This document shows positions 1 through 7,422 of a stretch of DNA of 64,000 nt, piece after piece. This stretch comes from JADGRB01 sp963835825 (GTDB lineage Bacteria; Myxococcota_A; Polyangia; Fen-1088). The stretch is taken from positions 372,001 to 436,000 of the forward strand of contig CAWIGZ010000005.1 of assembly GCA_963835825.1 (NCBI GenBank), written 5' to 3'. The translations under genes and the position numbers were made by a program. Below the pieces are notes generated by a model, which searched no databases, was not told the origin of the DNA, and was given only the letters and a program-made list of their open reading frames with translations. Numbering within the stretch: the first letter of the stretch is position 1; each line of letters begins with the position of its first letter.

Positions 1-55
1 GCGCGGCGGCGAGCTCGTCGACGCTATAGAACCGACCCGGACGATCGTCCGACAT
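1..55 (-). CDS. 5' end of an unidentified gene, cut by the window edge
   Basis: An ATG on the minus strand at 55 opens a frame that runs off the left edge. It begins MSDDRPGRFYSVDELAAA, which resembles the start of small helix-turn-helix or excisionase-type proteins, but only 18 residues are visible and no clear ribosome binding site precedes them. The function cannot be assigned. Confidence 0.3.
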   Translation of the reverse strand, partial: MSDDRPGRFYSVDELAAA

Positions 56-205
56 CGCTGCAAGGATCGAGCTGGGCGGCGGTTGTTGCGGCGCGATCGG
101 GGAAATCCTTACGGGCGTCCCGGGTTGTCCAGACTGCCGCTGGCGTACGAGGAAGTGTTAGCTGACCTCGAAGCAACCACTCCGCACCCTGAAAGAAGGT
201 CAACC

Positions 206-433
206 ATGTCGGACCACACTCTCCTCAACAACCCCTCGCGCTCCAACGGACCTTTACCGACGCCAGCCGCCATCGTTCACCTGGTCCAATCCCAGCCTCT
301 GACCGACGATGCGGTCGCCGCGCGCGCCTACGAGAAGTTCGTCGCCCGCGGTCGTACGCATGGACGGGATGTGGAGGACTGGACCGCGGCAAGGACCGAG
401 TTGAGCGCAGAGACCCGCGGTCCCAAGAGCTGA
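206..433 (+). CDS. DUF2934 domain protein
   Basis: A 75-residue soluble protein. The C-terminal half has the DUF2934 pattern: RAYEKFVARGR, then GRDVEDWTAARTEL, i.e. an Ala/Tyr helix, a Gly-Arg turn and a D-W-x-x-A helix. The family is small, common in soil and stress-adapted bacteria, and has no defined function. The ATG at 206 is preceded by AGAAGG at a good distance, which favours it over the longer frame from 83. Convergent with the PA2779-like gene. Confidence 0.72.
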   Translation: MSDHTLLNNPSRSNGPLPTPAAIVHLVQSQPLTDDAVAARAYEKFVARGRTHGRDVEDWTAARTELSAETRGPKS

Positions 434-561
434 CCAAAGCCAACCCGAGCCGTTATGATCGCTCCTGGGCGATGAATAACGGCCGGCGCGACGACGTCGG
501 CCGTACGCCCTGGTTGCGGAGCATCAGCGCGACGGCCTGCGCGACCAGGCGCGACGCTCAC

Positions 562-580
562 CGTCGCCTTTTCGGCGACG
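562..580 (-). terminator. hairpin terminator after the PA2779-like gene
   Basis: CGTCGCC, a five-base TTTTC loop and GGCGACG form a perfect 7-bp stem, starting 5 bases beyond the stop codon of the minus-strand PA2779-like gene. The 21 bases at 556-576 recur exactly at 50230-50250, downstream of the second PA2779/PA2778-type locus. Confidence 0.6.
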
Positions 581-585
581 CCCTC

Positions 586-897
586 CTAGATGACCAAGAT
601 GATGAGCACGATGAGCAGTACGATTACCAGCGTTCCGCCACCGATGTAGATCCCCGTCGCCCCTCCCTTGAAGTTCCCGAGCTCGGGCGCCGCCGCTTCC
701 CGCGCGGCATAGCCGGCCGTCTCGCTTGCCGCGGCGCTGGAGGGCGCCGCGCCGATCGGCCGCTCCCCCGGCGTTTCGGCGGCGCCTGCCGGTGTCGTTG
801 GCGGCGCGTCGATCGTTGCGGCCCGCGCCAGTGACGGAGCACCGGCGAAAGCCAGCAGCAACAGTGCCGTCATGAGTCTCTTCGCCAAGGTCCTCAA
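586..897 (-). CDS. PA2779-like small secreted/membrane protein
   Basis: A 103-residue protein with an N-terminal signal (basic start, hydrophobic core, ending SLARA), an Ala/Pro-rich middle, and a C-terminal hydrophobic segment after the motif NFKGGATGIYIGGG. The second copy at 49261-49581 has the same plan (DFRGGGVSIYIGSG plus hydrophobic tail). This resembles the PA2779 family, which normally sits next to a PA2778-type cysteine peptidase; here no peptidase is adjacent. I chose the TTG at 897: it has GGAGGAT just upstream, and it overlaps the TGA of the preceding small gene, implying translational coupling. A later ATG at 873 would remove the basic start of the signal. Function unknown. Confidence 0.68.
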   Translation of the reverse strand: MRTLAKRLMTALLLLAFAGAPSLARAATIDAPPTTPAGAAETPGERPIGAAPSSAAASETAGYAAREAAAPELGNFKGGATGIYIGGGTLVIVLLIVLIILVI

Positions 898-1043
898 AGG
901 ATCCTCCTTCCCTGGACCAAGCGGACGACAGCGACGATCACCGCCACGACCAGCAGGATGTGAATGTACCCGCCCATGGTGTAAGAGGTCACTAACCCCA
1001 GCCCCCAGAGCACCAACAAGAGCACCGCAATCGTCCAAAGCAT
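894..1043 (-). CDS. lmo0937-type small membrane protein
   Basis: A 49-residue, almost wholly hydrophobic protein with two membrane helices and a basic end. It begins MLWTIAVLLLVLWGLGLVTS and contains GGYIHILLVVAVIV, the recognisable plan of the lmo0937 family of tiny membrane proteins. GGGGAG lies 6 bases before the ATG. Its TGA overlaps the TTG start of the PA2779-like gene, so the two are probably one stress-type operon. No function is established for the family. Confidence 0.75.
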   Translation of the reverse strand: MLWTIAVLLLVLWGLGLVTSYTMGGYIHILLVVAVIVAVVRLVQGRRIL

Positions 1044-1219
1044 CGTCGTCTCCCCTTCTGCAGGTCGTGGCAATTCAGTTGCCCAGCAATACCCAGCTCT
1101 ACCGGCCAAGACCAATCCGAAAGACCAGAGTCGTCTGTAAGGGATTCCCCTCTCCGGGCACCGGGGCGGCTCTCTCTCCCGTCGCCTCTTGACGAAGGAA
1201 CCACCCGAACGGGTGACCC

Positions 1220-1233
1220 GGGGAAACCACTAC
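1220..1233 (+). repeat. copy 1 of the GGGRRAAMCACTAC motif
   Basis: GGGGAAACCACTAC, in the gap between the lmo0937-type gene and the broken kinase. Two further copies lie at 1663 and 1752 in the same orientation. Confidence 0.5.
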
Positions 1234-1348
1234 AAAGGACCGGCGCTGTCCCCAGAGAAACGGAGGGCCAGTCGGATCACAGTCGAGGGGTTCTGGCGAT
1301 CCCGAGGAGACGGTCGAGTATGGTCTGTTCGCGGAGAACAGCCTATCC

Positions 1349-1659
1349 ATGTGGGTGTTCGTGCTCGCGAATGGGGTCGACATCAGCCGGGCGACGGTGC
1401 TTCACGCGCTCTTGAATGACGCGCTCGGCGCGCAGGAGGCGGAGCGGCGACGCATCGCCCGCGAGCTGCAATCCGACACCGCGCAGAGCCTAGTGTCACT
1501 TCTGGTCGGCCTCAGGACCGTCGAGGAGTCTCACGACCTCGGTCAAGCCGCGGCGGCGGCGAGCGAGGTGCGCGGGTTGGTGTCGGCCGCCTGGAGAACG
1601 TGCAACGTCTGGCCTGTGGACTCGACCCCGGCTCGCGATCGCCGCCTCCCCGCCGCTGA
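1349..1659 (+). pseudogene. remnant of a HisKA_3-type sensor histidine kinase
   Basis: The frame from 1349 encodes GAQEAERRRIARELQSDTAQ followed by SLVSLLVGLRTVEE, the dimerisation/phosphoacceptor helix of NarL-partner kinases. The position expected to hold the phosphorylated His (ARELHD in active members) is Gln here. After about 1590 the family sequence continues in another frame as LENVQRLACGLDPGSR and stops at 1659. The gene therefore has a frame break, lacks any ATPase domain and has lost its key residue. It lies upstream of the RpoH-type sigma gene and may be the relic of a stress-sensing kinase. Confidence 0.6.
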
Positions 1660-1662
1660 ATA

Positions 1663-1676
1663 GGGAGAACCACTAC
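1663..1676 (+). repeat. copy 2 of the GGGRRAAMCACTAC motif
   Basis: GGGAGAACCACTAC, starting 3 bases after the end of the kinase remnant and followed by a G-rich stretch similar to that after copy 3. Confidence 0.5.
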
Positions 1677-1751
1677 GTGGGGGTGGGGGGCTCCTGCTGG
1701 CGTTGGGCGGAGAGATCAACGCCATTGTCGACGCGAATTCGTGGCCCGGCC

Positions 1752-1765
1752 GGGAAAAACACTAC
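1752..1765 (+). promoter_or_regulatory. copy 3 of the GGGRRAAMCACTAC motif, upstream of the sigma gene
   Basis: GGGAAAAACACTAC ends 67 bases before the ATG of the RpoH-type sigma gene. Copies 2 and 3 also share a following G-rich tract, so the similar unit is about 27 bp. The position suits a promoter or activator site, but its nature is unknown. Confidence 0.45.
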
Positions 1766-1832
1766 ACGGGGTGTGGGGGGCGCCGGACAAGACCGCCGAT
1801 GTGCCCGAGCTATGAGTCGGTCGAGGATAAAC

Positions 1833-2741
1833 ATGCAACTGAGCTCAAGAGACCACTTCGATCTACGGCATTCCGTGCCCATGTCGCGCGAAGAGGAGCA
1901 TCGCTGCGCGCTCGCTTATGTGAAGACCCAGGACCCGGCTTTGGCCGAGCGGCTGATCGTCGCCAACATGCGGATGGTGGTGGCGCTGGCGCACCATTAC
2001 TGCCGCGCCGACGACGACCTGCACGACTTTGTCCAAGAGGGAAACCGCGGACTCCTTCAGGCGGTCGACAAGTACGATCCGACCCGGGGCATCAAGTTCT
2101 GCAGTTATGCGGTCTATTGGGTCCGGGCGTACATGTTGAAGCTCACGATGAGCAGCTGGCGACTGGTCAAGGTCGGGACGACGCAAGCCCAGCGCAAGCT
2201 CTTCTTCTCGCTGGGCAAGGAACGAGACCGCATGCAGCGCGAGGGGGGCGAGGTGAACAGCCGAACGCTGGCCGCCCGGCTGCGGGTCAAGGAGAGCGAG
2301 GTCGTCGCAATGTTGGAGCGCTTCACGGCGACCGAGATGTCGCTGGAAACGCCGGTGAGATTGCTGGAGGCCGACGGGCTGACTCTCGGGGACTCTCTGA
2401 GCGATGCCTCCACGCCGGGCCCGGACAGGTGCGTCGAGGAGGCGGAGTTCAGTCGGGTCCTTCGCACCAAGCTGGCGGCGTTCGGGGCGACGCTGAAGGG
2501 ACGAGAGGTCGAGATCTTCCGGAGGCGGCTCCTCAATGACGACCCGGCCAAGCTGACGGCGCTGGCGGCGAGCTTTGGCGTCACGCGCGAGCGCGTACGT
2601 CAACTCGAGGGGCGACTCAAGGGCCGGCTCCGCGCCTATCTCCAAGCAGAGCTGGGTGGCGAATTCGAGGTTTCCGCCGTCCCAATGGCGAATTCCGCGA
2701 TGCCCCGCTTCGAGCAGCCCATAGTGCATCAAGAGTTCTAA
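1833..2741 (+). CDS. RNA polymerase sigma factor, RpoH (sigma-32) type
   Basis: A 302-residue sigma-70 family protein. Region 2 is clear: DFVQEGNRGLLQAVDKYD followed by RGIKFCSYAVYWVRAYM. AQRKLFFSLGK then matches the RpoH box (QRKLFFNLR in true sigma-32). The C-terminal region 4 has FGVTRERVRQLEGR, a helix-turn-helix that reads the -35 element. It directs core RNA polymerase to a heat-shock or stress promoter set. I start at the ATG at 1833, which has GAGGA 5 bases upstream, rather than at the longer frame from 1677. The PAS fragment begins 3 bases after the stop. It is probably an accessory paralogue; whether it is the main RpoH cannot be told from this window. Confidence 0.85.
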   Translation: MQLSSRDHFDLRHSVPMSREEEHRCALAYVKTQDPALAERLIVANMRMVVALAHHYCRADDDLHDFVQEGNRGLLQAVDKYDPTRGIKFCSYAVYWVRAYMLKLTMSSWRLVKVGTTQAQRKLFFSLGKERDRMQREGGEVNSRTLAARLRVKESEVVAMLERFTATEMSLETPVRLLEADGLTLGDSLSDASTPGPDRCVEEAEFSRVLRTKLAAFGATLKGREVEIFRRRLLNDDPAKLTALAASFGVTRERVRQLEGRLKGRLRAYLQAELGGEFEVSAVPMANSAMPRFEQPIVHQEF

Positions 2742-2744
2742 GGG

Positions 2745-2969
2745 ATGACGCCGGAGATGGTCGAGGCTGGGTGGGTCGCCGAGGCCCACGGCGTGGTGGC
2801 CGTCAACCGGGCCGCGACGCTCCACTACGGCTACTCGCGGGACGAGCTTCTCTCGATGACTGTCGACGATCTTTGCGCCGAAGAGACCCACGTAACCGAG
2901 GCTGCCCAGACTCCCCGGACTCCGTCGGCGATCGGGAGCCCGGAACCTGGGAATGACGCTCGCTGGTAG
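2745..2969 (+). pseudogene. truncated PAS-domain protein
   Basis: Seventy-four residues whose first half matches the start of a PAS sensor domain (HGVVAVNRAATLHYGYSRDE, then LLSMTVDDL). After about residue 45 the sequence becomes unlike any PAS core and ends. Intact PAS domains are about 100 residues and are normally linked to a kinase or output domain, so this is probably a remnant. It starts 3 bases after the sigma gene stop and may be co-transcribed with it. Confidence 0.5.
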
Positions 2970-3667
2970 CTACGATGCCATCCTCGCCGGTACCGAAGCA
3001 CCGGACGTCGTCGGTGACCAATGGTCGTTCTCCCGCATGCTCCGCCTTGGCGATGGTGCCGCGCCCGGCGGCCACTTCTCATCAGCCGAGCCCTCAACTC
3101 GACGTTTCGATCTTTCCCACCACTTTTCCCACCACCTCGCGTAACGGGCTGGACGTCCAGGTTACGCCACGATCAGTGTTTTCAACTGTTTGGCACTACC
3201 CGTTGCGGCCAGAAACGGCCTTCTTCGTCTTCACACGGTGGAAGCCGAAGGTTCAAATCCCTTTAACGCCCACAAGAAAAGCTAGGCAGAATCGGCCGGT
3301 TGGGAGTCAGAGCCCAGCTGGCCGCTTTCGTTTGTGGGTCGATACAGATCACTTCCATACCACCTGAGCTCCGCCGCATCGCCCGCGGCGTGACGCGCTT
3401 CCCGAGGCCGGTCACCGCGAGTCGTCACCTCATTCGAATGAACATGGATGGCGCGCAATATGAAACCGCTCCCTCTTGATCGGCCATCACGCTGACCGCC
3501 CACGACGACCGAAGTCGGGTTGCCCTTCGTAGTTCGTAGAACTGCCTGGAGCTGACGCGTTGGCGGCGCGGCAGCCGTACGAGATCGTAAAAGGGCTCCC
3601 GGACGACGTAGGGTTACGTGATCGGACCGAGGAATGCGCTGGTTCCGGCGTGCTTAACGTGACGGTC
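2970..3667. other. intergenic stretch, no gene recognised
   Basis: About 700 bases with only short, non-conserved frames. Around 3235-3275 a TTCAAAT sequence between weakly pairing arms looks like the 3' half of a tRNA, but no 5' half or acceptor match was found. Confidence 0.4.
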
Positions 3668-4720
3668 ATGCACTTGGCGTGGCGGGCGCTATCGATTGTC
3701 TTGGGCCTCAGTCTCCCGTTCGCGTGCCACCGAACCACGCCAATGACCACGCACCTCGTGGTCGGGCACCCCGGGTCTACCGACGCTGCCAGCCCGGACG
3801 ACCAGACCGATGCCAGCCCCGGCTCGGCGAGCTACCCTGACGCCGGGAGCGCAGTCCCGGATGCCGGCGCAACGATGGTGCGGGTGGTGGCGGCCGGGGA
3901 TATCGCATGCGACGGATGCAGCCAGGACTCCACTGCGAATTTGATAGACCAGCTCCTGTTTGCCGATCACGTGGCGGGCGTTCTCGAGCTCGGCGATCTG
4001 GCCTACGCGAGTGGCTCGGCGGCGGAGTTCCAGTCCTTCTATGCGCCCGCCTGGGGACGCCCGGAAATTCTGCGGCTCTCGCATCCCGTGCCCGGCAACC
4101 ACGAATACGCGAGCGGTTCAGCGAACGACTACTTCGACTACTTCAACGGCGCAGGGACCACTTCGGGTCCGGCCGGCCCTCGTGGCGAGGGCTATTACAG
4201 CTTCGACCTGGGCTCGTGGCACATCATCGGGCTCAACACCAGCGACGAATGCCAGTTCGTTTCCTGTAGTGAGACGTCGGCGCAACACGACTGGCTGCTC
4301 GCCGATGTGGCGGCACATCCTTCTCTCTGTACGTTGGCGTTCTGGCACCATCCGCGATATCAGACTGGCACCTCCACGGGAGAGTTGGACGCCGCGGCGC
4401 CGTTATGGAAGGTCCTCTACCTCTCGGGCGTGGACGTCGTGCTCAACGGCCACGAACACGGTTACCAACAGCTCTTACCGCTCGACGATGCCGGGCAGCT
4501 CGATCTTGGAGGCGGCATCCGCACCTTCGTCGTCGGCACCGGAGGCGGTGAATTCGACACGACCTTCGGCGGACCGCGCCTGAGCGCCCTCCAAACCAGC
4601 ATCACAGGAACCCATGGCGTTCTCGAGCTCACGCTATTGCCAAGTAGCTATCAATGGCAGTTCGTCGCGATTGACGGCAGTAGACCACAGGCCGCCTCGG
4701 GGTCGGAACTCTGTCACTGA
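3668..4720 (+). CDS. secreted metallophosphoesterase lipoprotein
   Basis: A 350-residue calcineurin-like phosphoesterase. The lipoprotein signal is MHLAWRALSIVLGLSLPFAC with Cys20 as the lipidation site, followed by an Asp/Ser/Pro-rich linker to about residue 70. Metal-binding blocks are in the usual order: GDIACD (Asp78), LGDLAY (Asp110), PGNHEY (Asn144/His145), FWHHPRY (His227/228) and NGHEHGY (His262/His264). This is the dinuclear metal set of purple-acid-phosphatase-like enzymes that cleave phosphate esters outside the cell. The ATG at 3668 is chosen because it opens directly on the signal peptide; the longer frame from 3560 adds 36 non-signal residues. The substrate is unknown. A dispersed repeat follows the gene. 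Confidence 0.85.
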   Translation: MHLAWRALSIVLGLSLPFACHRTTPMTTHLVVGHPGSTDAASPDDQTDASPGSASYPDAGSAVPDAGATMVRVVAAGDIACDGCSQDSTANLIDQLLFADHVAGVLELGDLAYASGSAAEFQSFYAPAWGRPEILRLSHPVPGNHEYASGSANDYFDYFNGAGTTSGPAGPRGEGYYSFDLGSWHIIGLNTSDECQFVSCSETSAQHDWLLADVAAHPSLCTLAFWHHPRYQTGTSTGELDAAAPLWKVLYLSGVDVVLNGHEHGYQQLLPLDDAGQLDLGGGIRTFVVGTGGGEFDTTFGGPRLSALQTSITGTHGVLELTLLPSSYQWQFVAIDGSRPQAASGSELCH

Positions 4721-4747
4721 TCAGGATAGGCGGAACAAGCACCGGTC

Positions 4748-4817
4748 TGTCCCATAATGGGGCGCTCAGTCAACTCCCTCCCCATGCTTTTCCCGGGCCC
4801 TGCGGGCCCTGCCGGGT
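4748..4817 (+). repeat. dispersed repeat, copy A
   Basis: A block of about 70 bases containing GGGGCGCTCAGTCAACTCC, a spacer with CTTTTCCCGGG, and the palindromic run GGGCCCTGCGGGCCC. Copy B (7244-7313) is the same block inverted, and copy C (16105-16160) shares its left part. All three lie between genes, as REP-type elements do. Confidence 0.65.
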
Positions 4818-4942
4818 TCCATGCGTCCGCTCATTGCGCGACGATACAACAGGGGACCGGCCGACGGACCGCCTCGGCAGAGTCATTGGGAAGCTGCGAC
4901 CCCAGCGCATCACCGGTCTCTAAACCAGGCTCGTCCCTCCCC

Positions 4943-5485
4943 TCATCCCCCGGGACAGGTGGTGGCGCAGGAGCTAACCGCCGCCGACGCCGTCGCCCTC
5001 GCCGCCACCACCGCGGGGTAGCAACAGACCAGGCCGTCACAACAGGTCCCCTGGAGGGGCGACCCCGAACAGGGATCTCCTTGACCCGAACAGCTCGGGC
5101 CGCCACCCTGCCCACCGGCTCCCCCTTGCTCTCCGGCGCCCGTTCCGGCAGAGCCGCCGGACGCACCACCCTGAGCGCCGCCGCCCTGACCGCCGGTCCC
5201 CACTCCGTCGGCGCACGCTCCCCCGTACTGGATCGCGACGTCGGCACATTCAGCCTCGCAGAGGCTTGAATAGGTGACGCCGTTCGTGCCGCAGACGGGC
5301 GCGTTGGAGCCCGTGCATCCACAGGTGGTTTCTCCCCCTGCACCGCCAGTCGCTGAGCTCCCGCCGGCTCCCCCTCGGCCCGGGCTTCCACTCCCCCCGC
5401 TCCCGCTCAGGCTGTCGCTCGAGCTCGAGCAACCAATGCCGACCGTCAGGATCCCAGCGCACAGGAGCGGGTAGACGAGTCGCAT
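4943..5485 (-). CDS. Kazal-type lipoprotein
   Basis: A 180-residue lipoprotein. The signal runs MRLVYPLLCAGILTVGIGC with Cys19 lipidated, followed by a Gly/Ser linker. Residues 55-91 form a Kazal-like inhibitor domain with six Cys (55, 57, 65, 76, 80, 91) and the motif PVCGTNGVTYSSLCEAEC. A Gly-rich linker then leads to a second Cys-rich segment (GDPCSGSPLQGTCCDGLVCC). Kazal domains inhibit serine proteases; many Myxococcota lipoproteins carry them on the cell surface, usually without a known target. The start is chosen on the signal peptide; the ribosome binding site is weak. Confidence 0.75.
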   Translation of the reverse strand: MRLVYPLLCAGILTVGIGCSSSSDSLSGSGGSGSPGRGGAGGSSATGGAGGETTCGCTGSNAPVCGTNGVTYSSLCEAECADVAIQYGGACADGVGTGGQGGGAQGGASGGSAGTGAGEQGGAGGQGGGPSCSGQGDPCSGSPLQGTCCDGLVCCYPAVVAARATASAAVSSCATTCPGG

Positions 5486-5660
5486 GCCGCTGAAAATGCA
5501 GCAACGTCCGCGCCACACGCAAGTGGGCGAAAGGTCGGCCTTCCGAGGGCCGTCTCTTTCAGAAAGCTGAGGGGTACGCGCGCCCACGATCAGACTTGCC
5601 GGCGACCCGGCGGCGGGGCCGGCCGATCCACGTTATCGATCAGCGGTATGATGGGCGCTC

Positions 5661-6107
5661 ATGGACGCTGACGTGGGTTGGCGTGCGGCGTTGATTCTGG
5701 GCGGGTCAGTCGCGCTGATCGTCGTCATGCGCTTGCGGGCGCGCGGCAAGCTGCCGCGCGTGTCGGCGGGGCTCGGCGTCGGCGGGATGCTGCCCGCGCT
5801 CGCCATCGACACCAACTTCGCCCCCGACGTGACGGTGGTGCTGGCGCGCGCGTTCGGCGAGCGGCCGCTGGGGCTGCCGGTGGCGTGGGCGGTCAGCCTC
5901 GCCGAGGCGGTGTTGCTCGGCCCCGCGCTGCTCGTGCTCGGAGCGTCGCTGCTGTCCGCGCACGACATGGCGGCGCGCGTGGGCGTACGGGCCACACCGC
6001 TCGCGGCGCTGTTCGTGACGGGCGCTGCGCTGCCGCCGGCGTTCACGCGCGCGCGGCGGCGCGCGATCGCCAGCGGCGTCTACCTCGTCGCGTGGATCGC
6101 TGCGTGA
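5661..6107 (+). CDS. small integral membrane protein, unknown
   Basis: A 148-residue hydrophobic protein with about four predicted membrane helices (near residues 8-24, 36-54, 77-98 and 109-125) and a basic loop RARRR near the end. No family was recognised. GC here is very high, so several other frames are open too; this one is preferred because its composition is that of a membrane protein. Confidence 0.5.
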   Translation: MDADVGWRAALILGGSVALIVVMRLRARGKLPRVSAGLGVGGMLPALAIDTNFAPDVTVVLARAFGERPLGLPVAWAVSLAEAVLLGPALLVLGASLLSAHDMAARVGVRATPLAALFVTGAALPPAFTRARRRAIASGVYLVAWIAA

Positions 6108-6184
6108 TCGCATATGCCTCGTGGCGCGGGATCTGAAGCCTCAGTCCCGGGAACGCGCGGCCCCGGTCGTTGCGGATGCGCTCG

Positions 6185-6682
6185 ATGAACACGGTTCGGA
6201 AGCACGACGCCTTCTCGACGGAGATCGTCGCCGTCATGCACGGCCAGCCGAGCCTCGTGGTCGATGTGGCGGAAATCGAACGGGCCGCTGTCCCCGCTGC
6301 GGTTGGCGATGCGTCTGTGCGCCGTATCGTCCTCACGATGACCCCGCCTCGGATTGTGGCCGGGGAGATGAATGCGTTTCTTGACCACAATCCGAATGCT
6401 CTGCTGCTTGACGTCGGAAGACTGTCTGAGGCTGGATTGAAGGAGTCGTGGTTGACAGCGCGTGCGGCAACTTCTGAGGATCCTTCAATATGGCGCAAAT
6501 TTGCAAAAATCGTGCGGTCTGCCACCCAGACGGGCGTCACGGCGGTTAATCCGGAAACAGGCGCTACGGTCAAGATGAGGGAACATCGCTTCACTCCCGG
6601 CGCCGAGCGCCTCGAGCGCGCCGGGATTCTAATGTTGCCCGTCGCCGGGGTCGCCCGATTGAAGTTTGGAAAGAGCAGCTGA
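6185..6682 (+). CDS. hypothetical protein in a lower-GC patch
   Basis: A 165-residue soluble protein starting MNTVRKHDAFSTEIVAVMHG. It contains regular alpha/beta-like stretches but no family I recognise. Base composition drops within the gene (notably about 6380-6560), unlike its neighbours, suggesting foreign origin. The start at 6185 is a guess; one five codons earlier is possible. A small frame ending at 6891 follows and could be its partner. Confidence 0.55.
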   Translation: MNTVRKHDAFSTEIVAVMHGQPSLVVDVAEIERAAVPAAVGDASVRRIVLTMTPPRIVAGEMNAFLDHNPNALLLDVGRLSEAGLKESWLTARAATSEDPSIWRKFAKIVRSATQTGVTAVNPETGATVKMREHRFTPGAERLERAGILMLPVAGVARLKFGKSS

Positions 6683-6891
6683 TAGCGGGCCGGGGGACCA
6701 GGAGCAGACAGACTCAGGCGTCGAGTCAGCACGACATCACGGACGAGTTCTCGATAGAGGCTGCCGACCTGACAGAGCGGGGCCTTGAAATTATGCGGAC
6801 GGTCTACGACAAGTGGGTACGGAAGATCGACAAGGGCATGGATTTGACGGACACCTCCTTGTTGTTGATGAAGGCTTTGAAGAGCAAGTAG
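6661..6891 (+). other. possible coding remnant without a clear start
   Basis: An open frame overlapping the end of the previous gene reads through SSQHDITDEFSIEAADLTER and then MRTVYDKWVRKIDKG, ending at a TAG at 6891. The amino-acid sequence looks protein-like, but the only ATG (6793) leaves just 32 residues. It could be the 3' end of a gene fused to the upstream one by a lost base, or a small gene with an unusual start. Confidence 0.3.
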
Positions 6892-6930
6892 CCCGACGAC
6901 CAGAAACTTCGATCCGACGTCGGTGCTTGG

Positions 6931-7176
6931 TTACGTCGCGGCTCGCACCTTCCATTCGACATGGCGCTGATCGAGGCGGGTGACGAGCTCGTCGAACGCC
7001 GCCCAATCGTCCTCAACGTGATACATCGTGGACAGATCCGCGCCGAGGATCTCGTCGTAATCGTGAAGGTACGTATCCGGTTCGTAGTAGGTCGCGAACG
7101 CGTTGCCTTCGGCGCTAAGATTCTCGTCGGTGAGCTCTCCGTCGCAGTCCTGAAACAGGAACTCGCGCCCGGTCAT
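6931..7176 (-). CDS. small acidic hypothetical protein
   Basis: An 81-residue acidic protein starting MTGREFLFQDCDGELTDEN and ending near the Asp/Glu-rich VEDDWAAFDELVTRLDQRH. It has no signal or membrane segment and I recognise no family. The high aromatic and acidic content and lower GC set it apart from random frames here. A start five codons upstream (7191) is equally possible. It is convergent with the preceding lower-GC genes. Confidence 0.5.
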   Translation of the reverse strand: MTGREFLFQDCDGELTDENLSAEGNAFATYYEPDTYLHDYDEILGADLSTMYHVEDDWAAFDELVTRLDQRHVEWKVRAAT

Positions 7177-7243
7177 CGTCCGCGCCCGCACGGCCGCGGC
7201 CCTTCAGGACCTCGATGGTCGAGGCGCGGCCCGAGGCGGTCTC

Positions 7244-7313
7244 CCCCGGCAGGGCCCGCAGGGCCCGGGAAAGCAGGGTGGAGGAGTTGACGGAGCGCCC
7301 CACTATCGGACAA
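7244..7313 (-). repeat. dispersed repeat, copy B
   Basis: The same block as copy A in opposite orientation, with the GGGCCCGCAGGGCCC palindrome at its left and GGAGTTGACGGAGCGCCCC at its right. Confidence 0.65.
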
Positions 7314-7422
7314 AAGCCCGCTCAAACGTCCTATTCCTCACGACCGTTCGGGACGCGCGTGGGACGACCTGGATGTCGACGATGAAGGGGCCGTTGCCAT
7401 CCATGAAGATCCCTGGCGAGGG

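Noticed and set aside
1325..1341. CTGTTC-N5-GAACAG inverted repeat as an SOS box
   Set aside because: Spacing and flanks do not match a known LexA site for this group, and no SOS gene follows.
3235..3275. tRNA-like 3' half with TTCAAAT loop
   Set aside because: No matching acceptor or D/anticodon arms upstream, one mismatch in the T stem, and no CCA.
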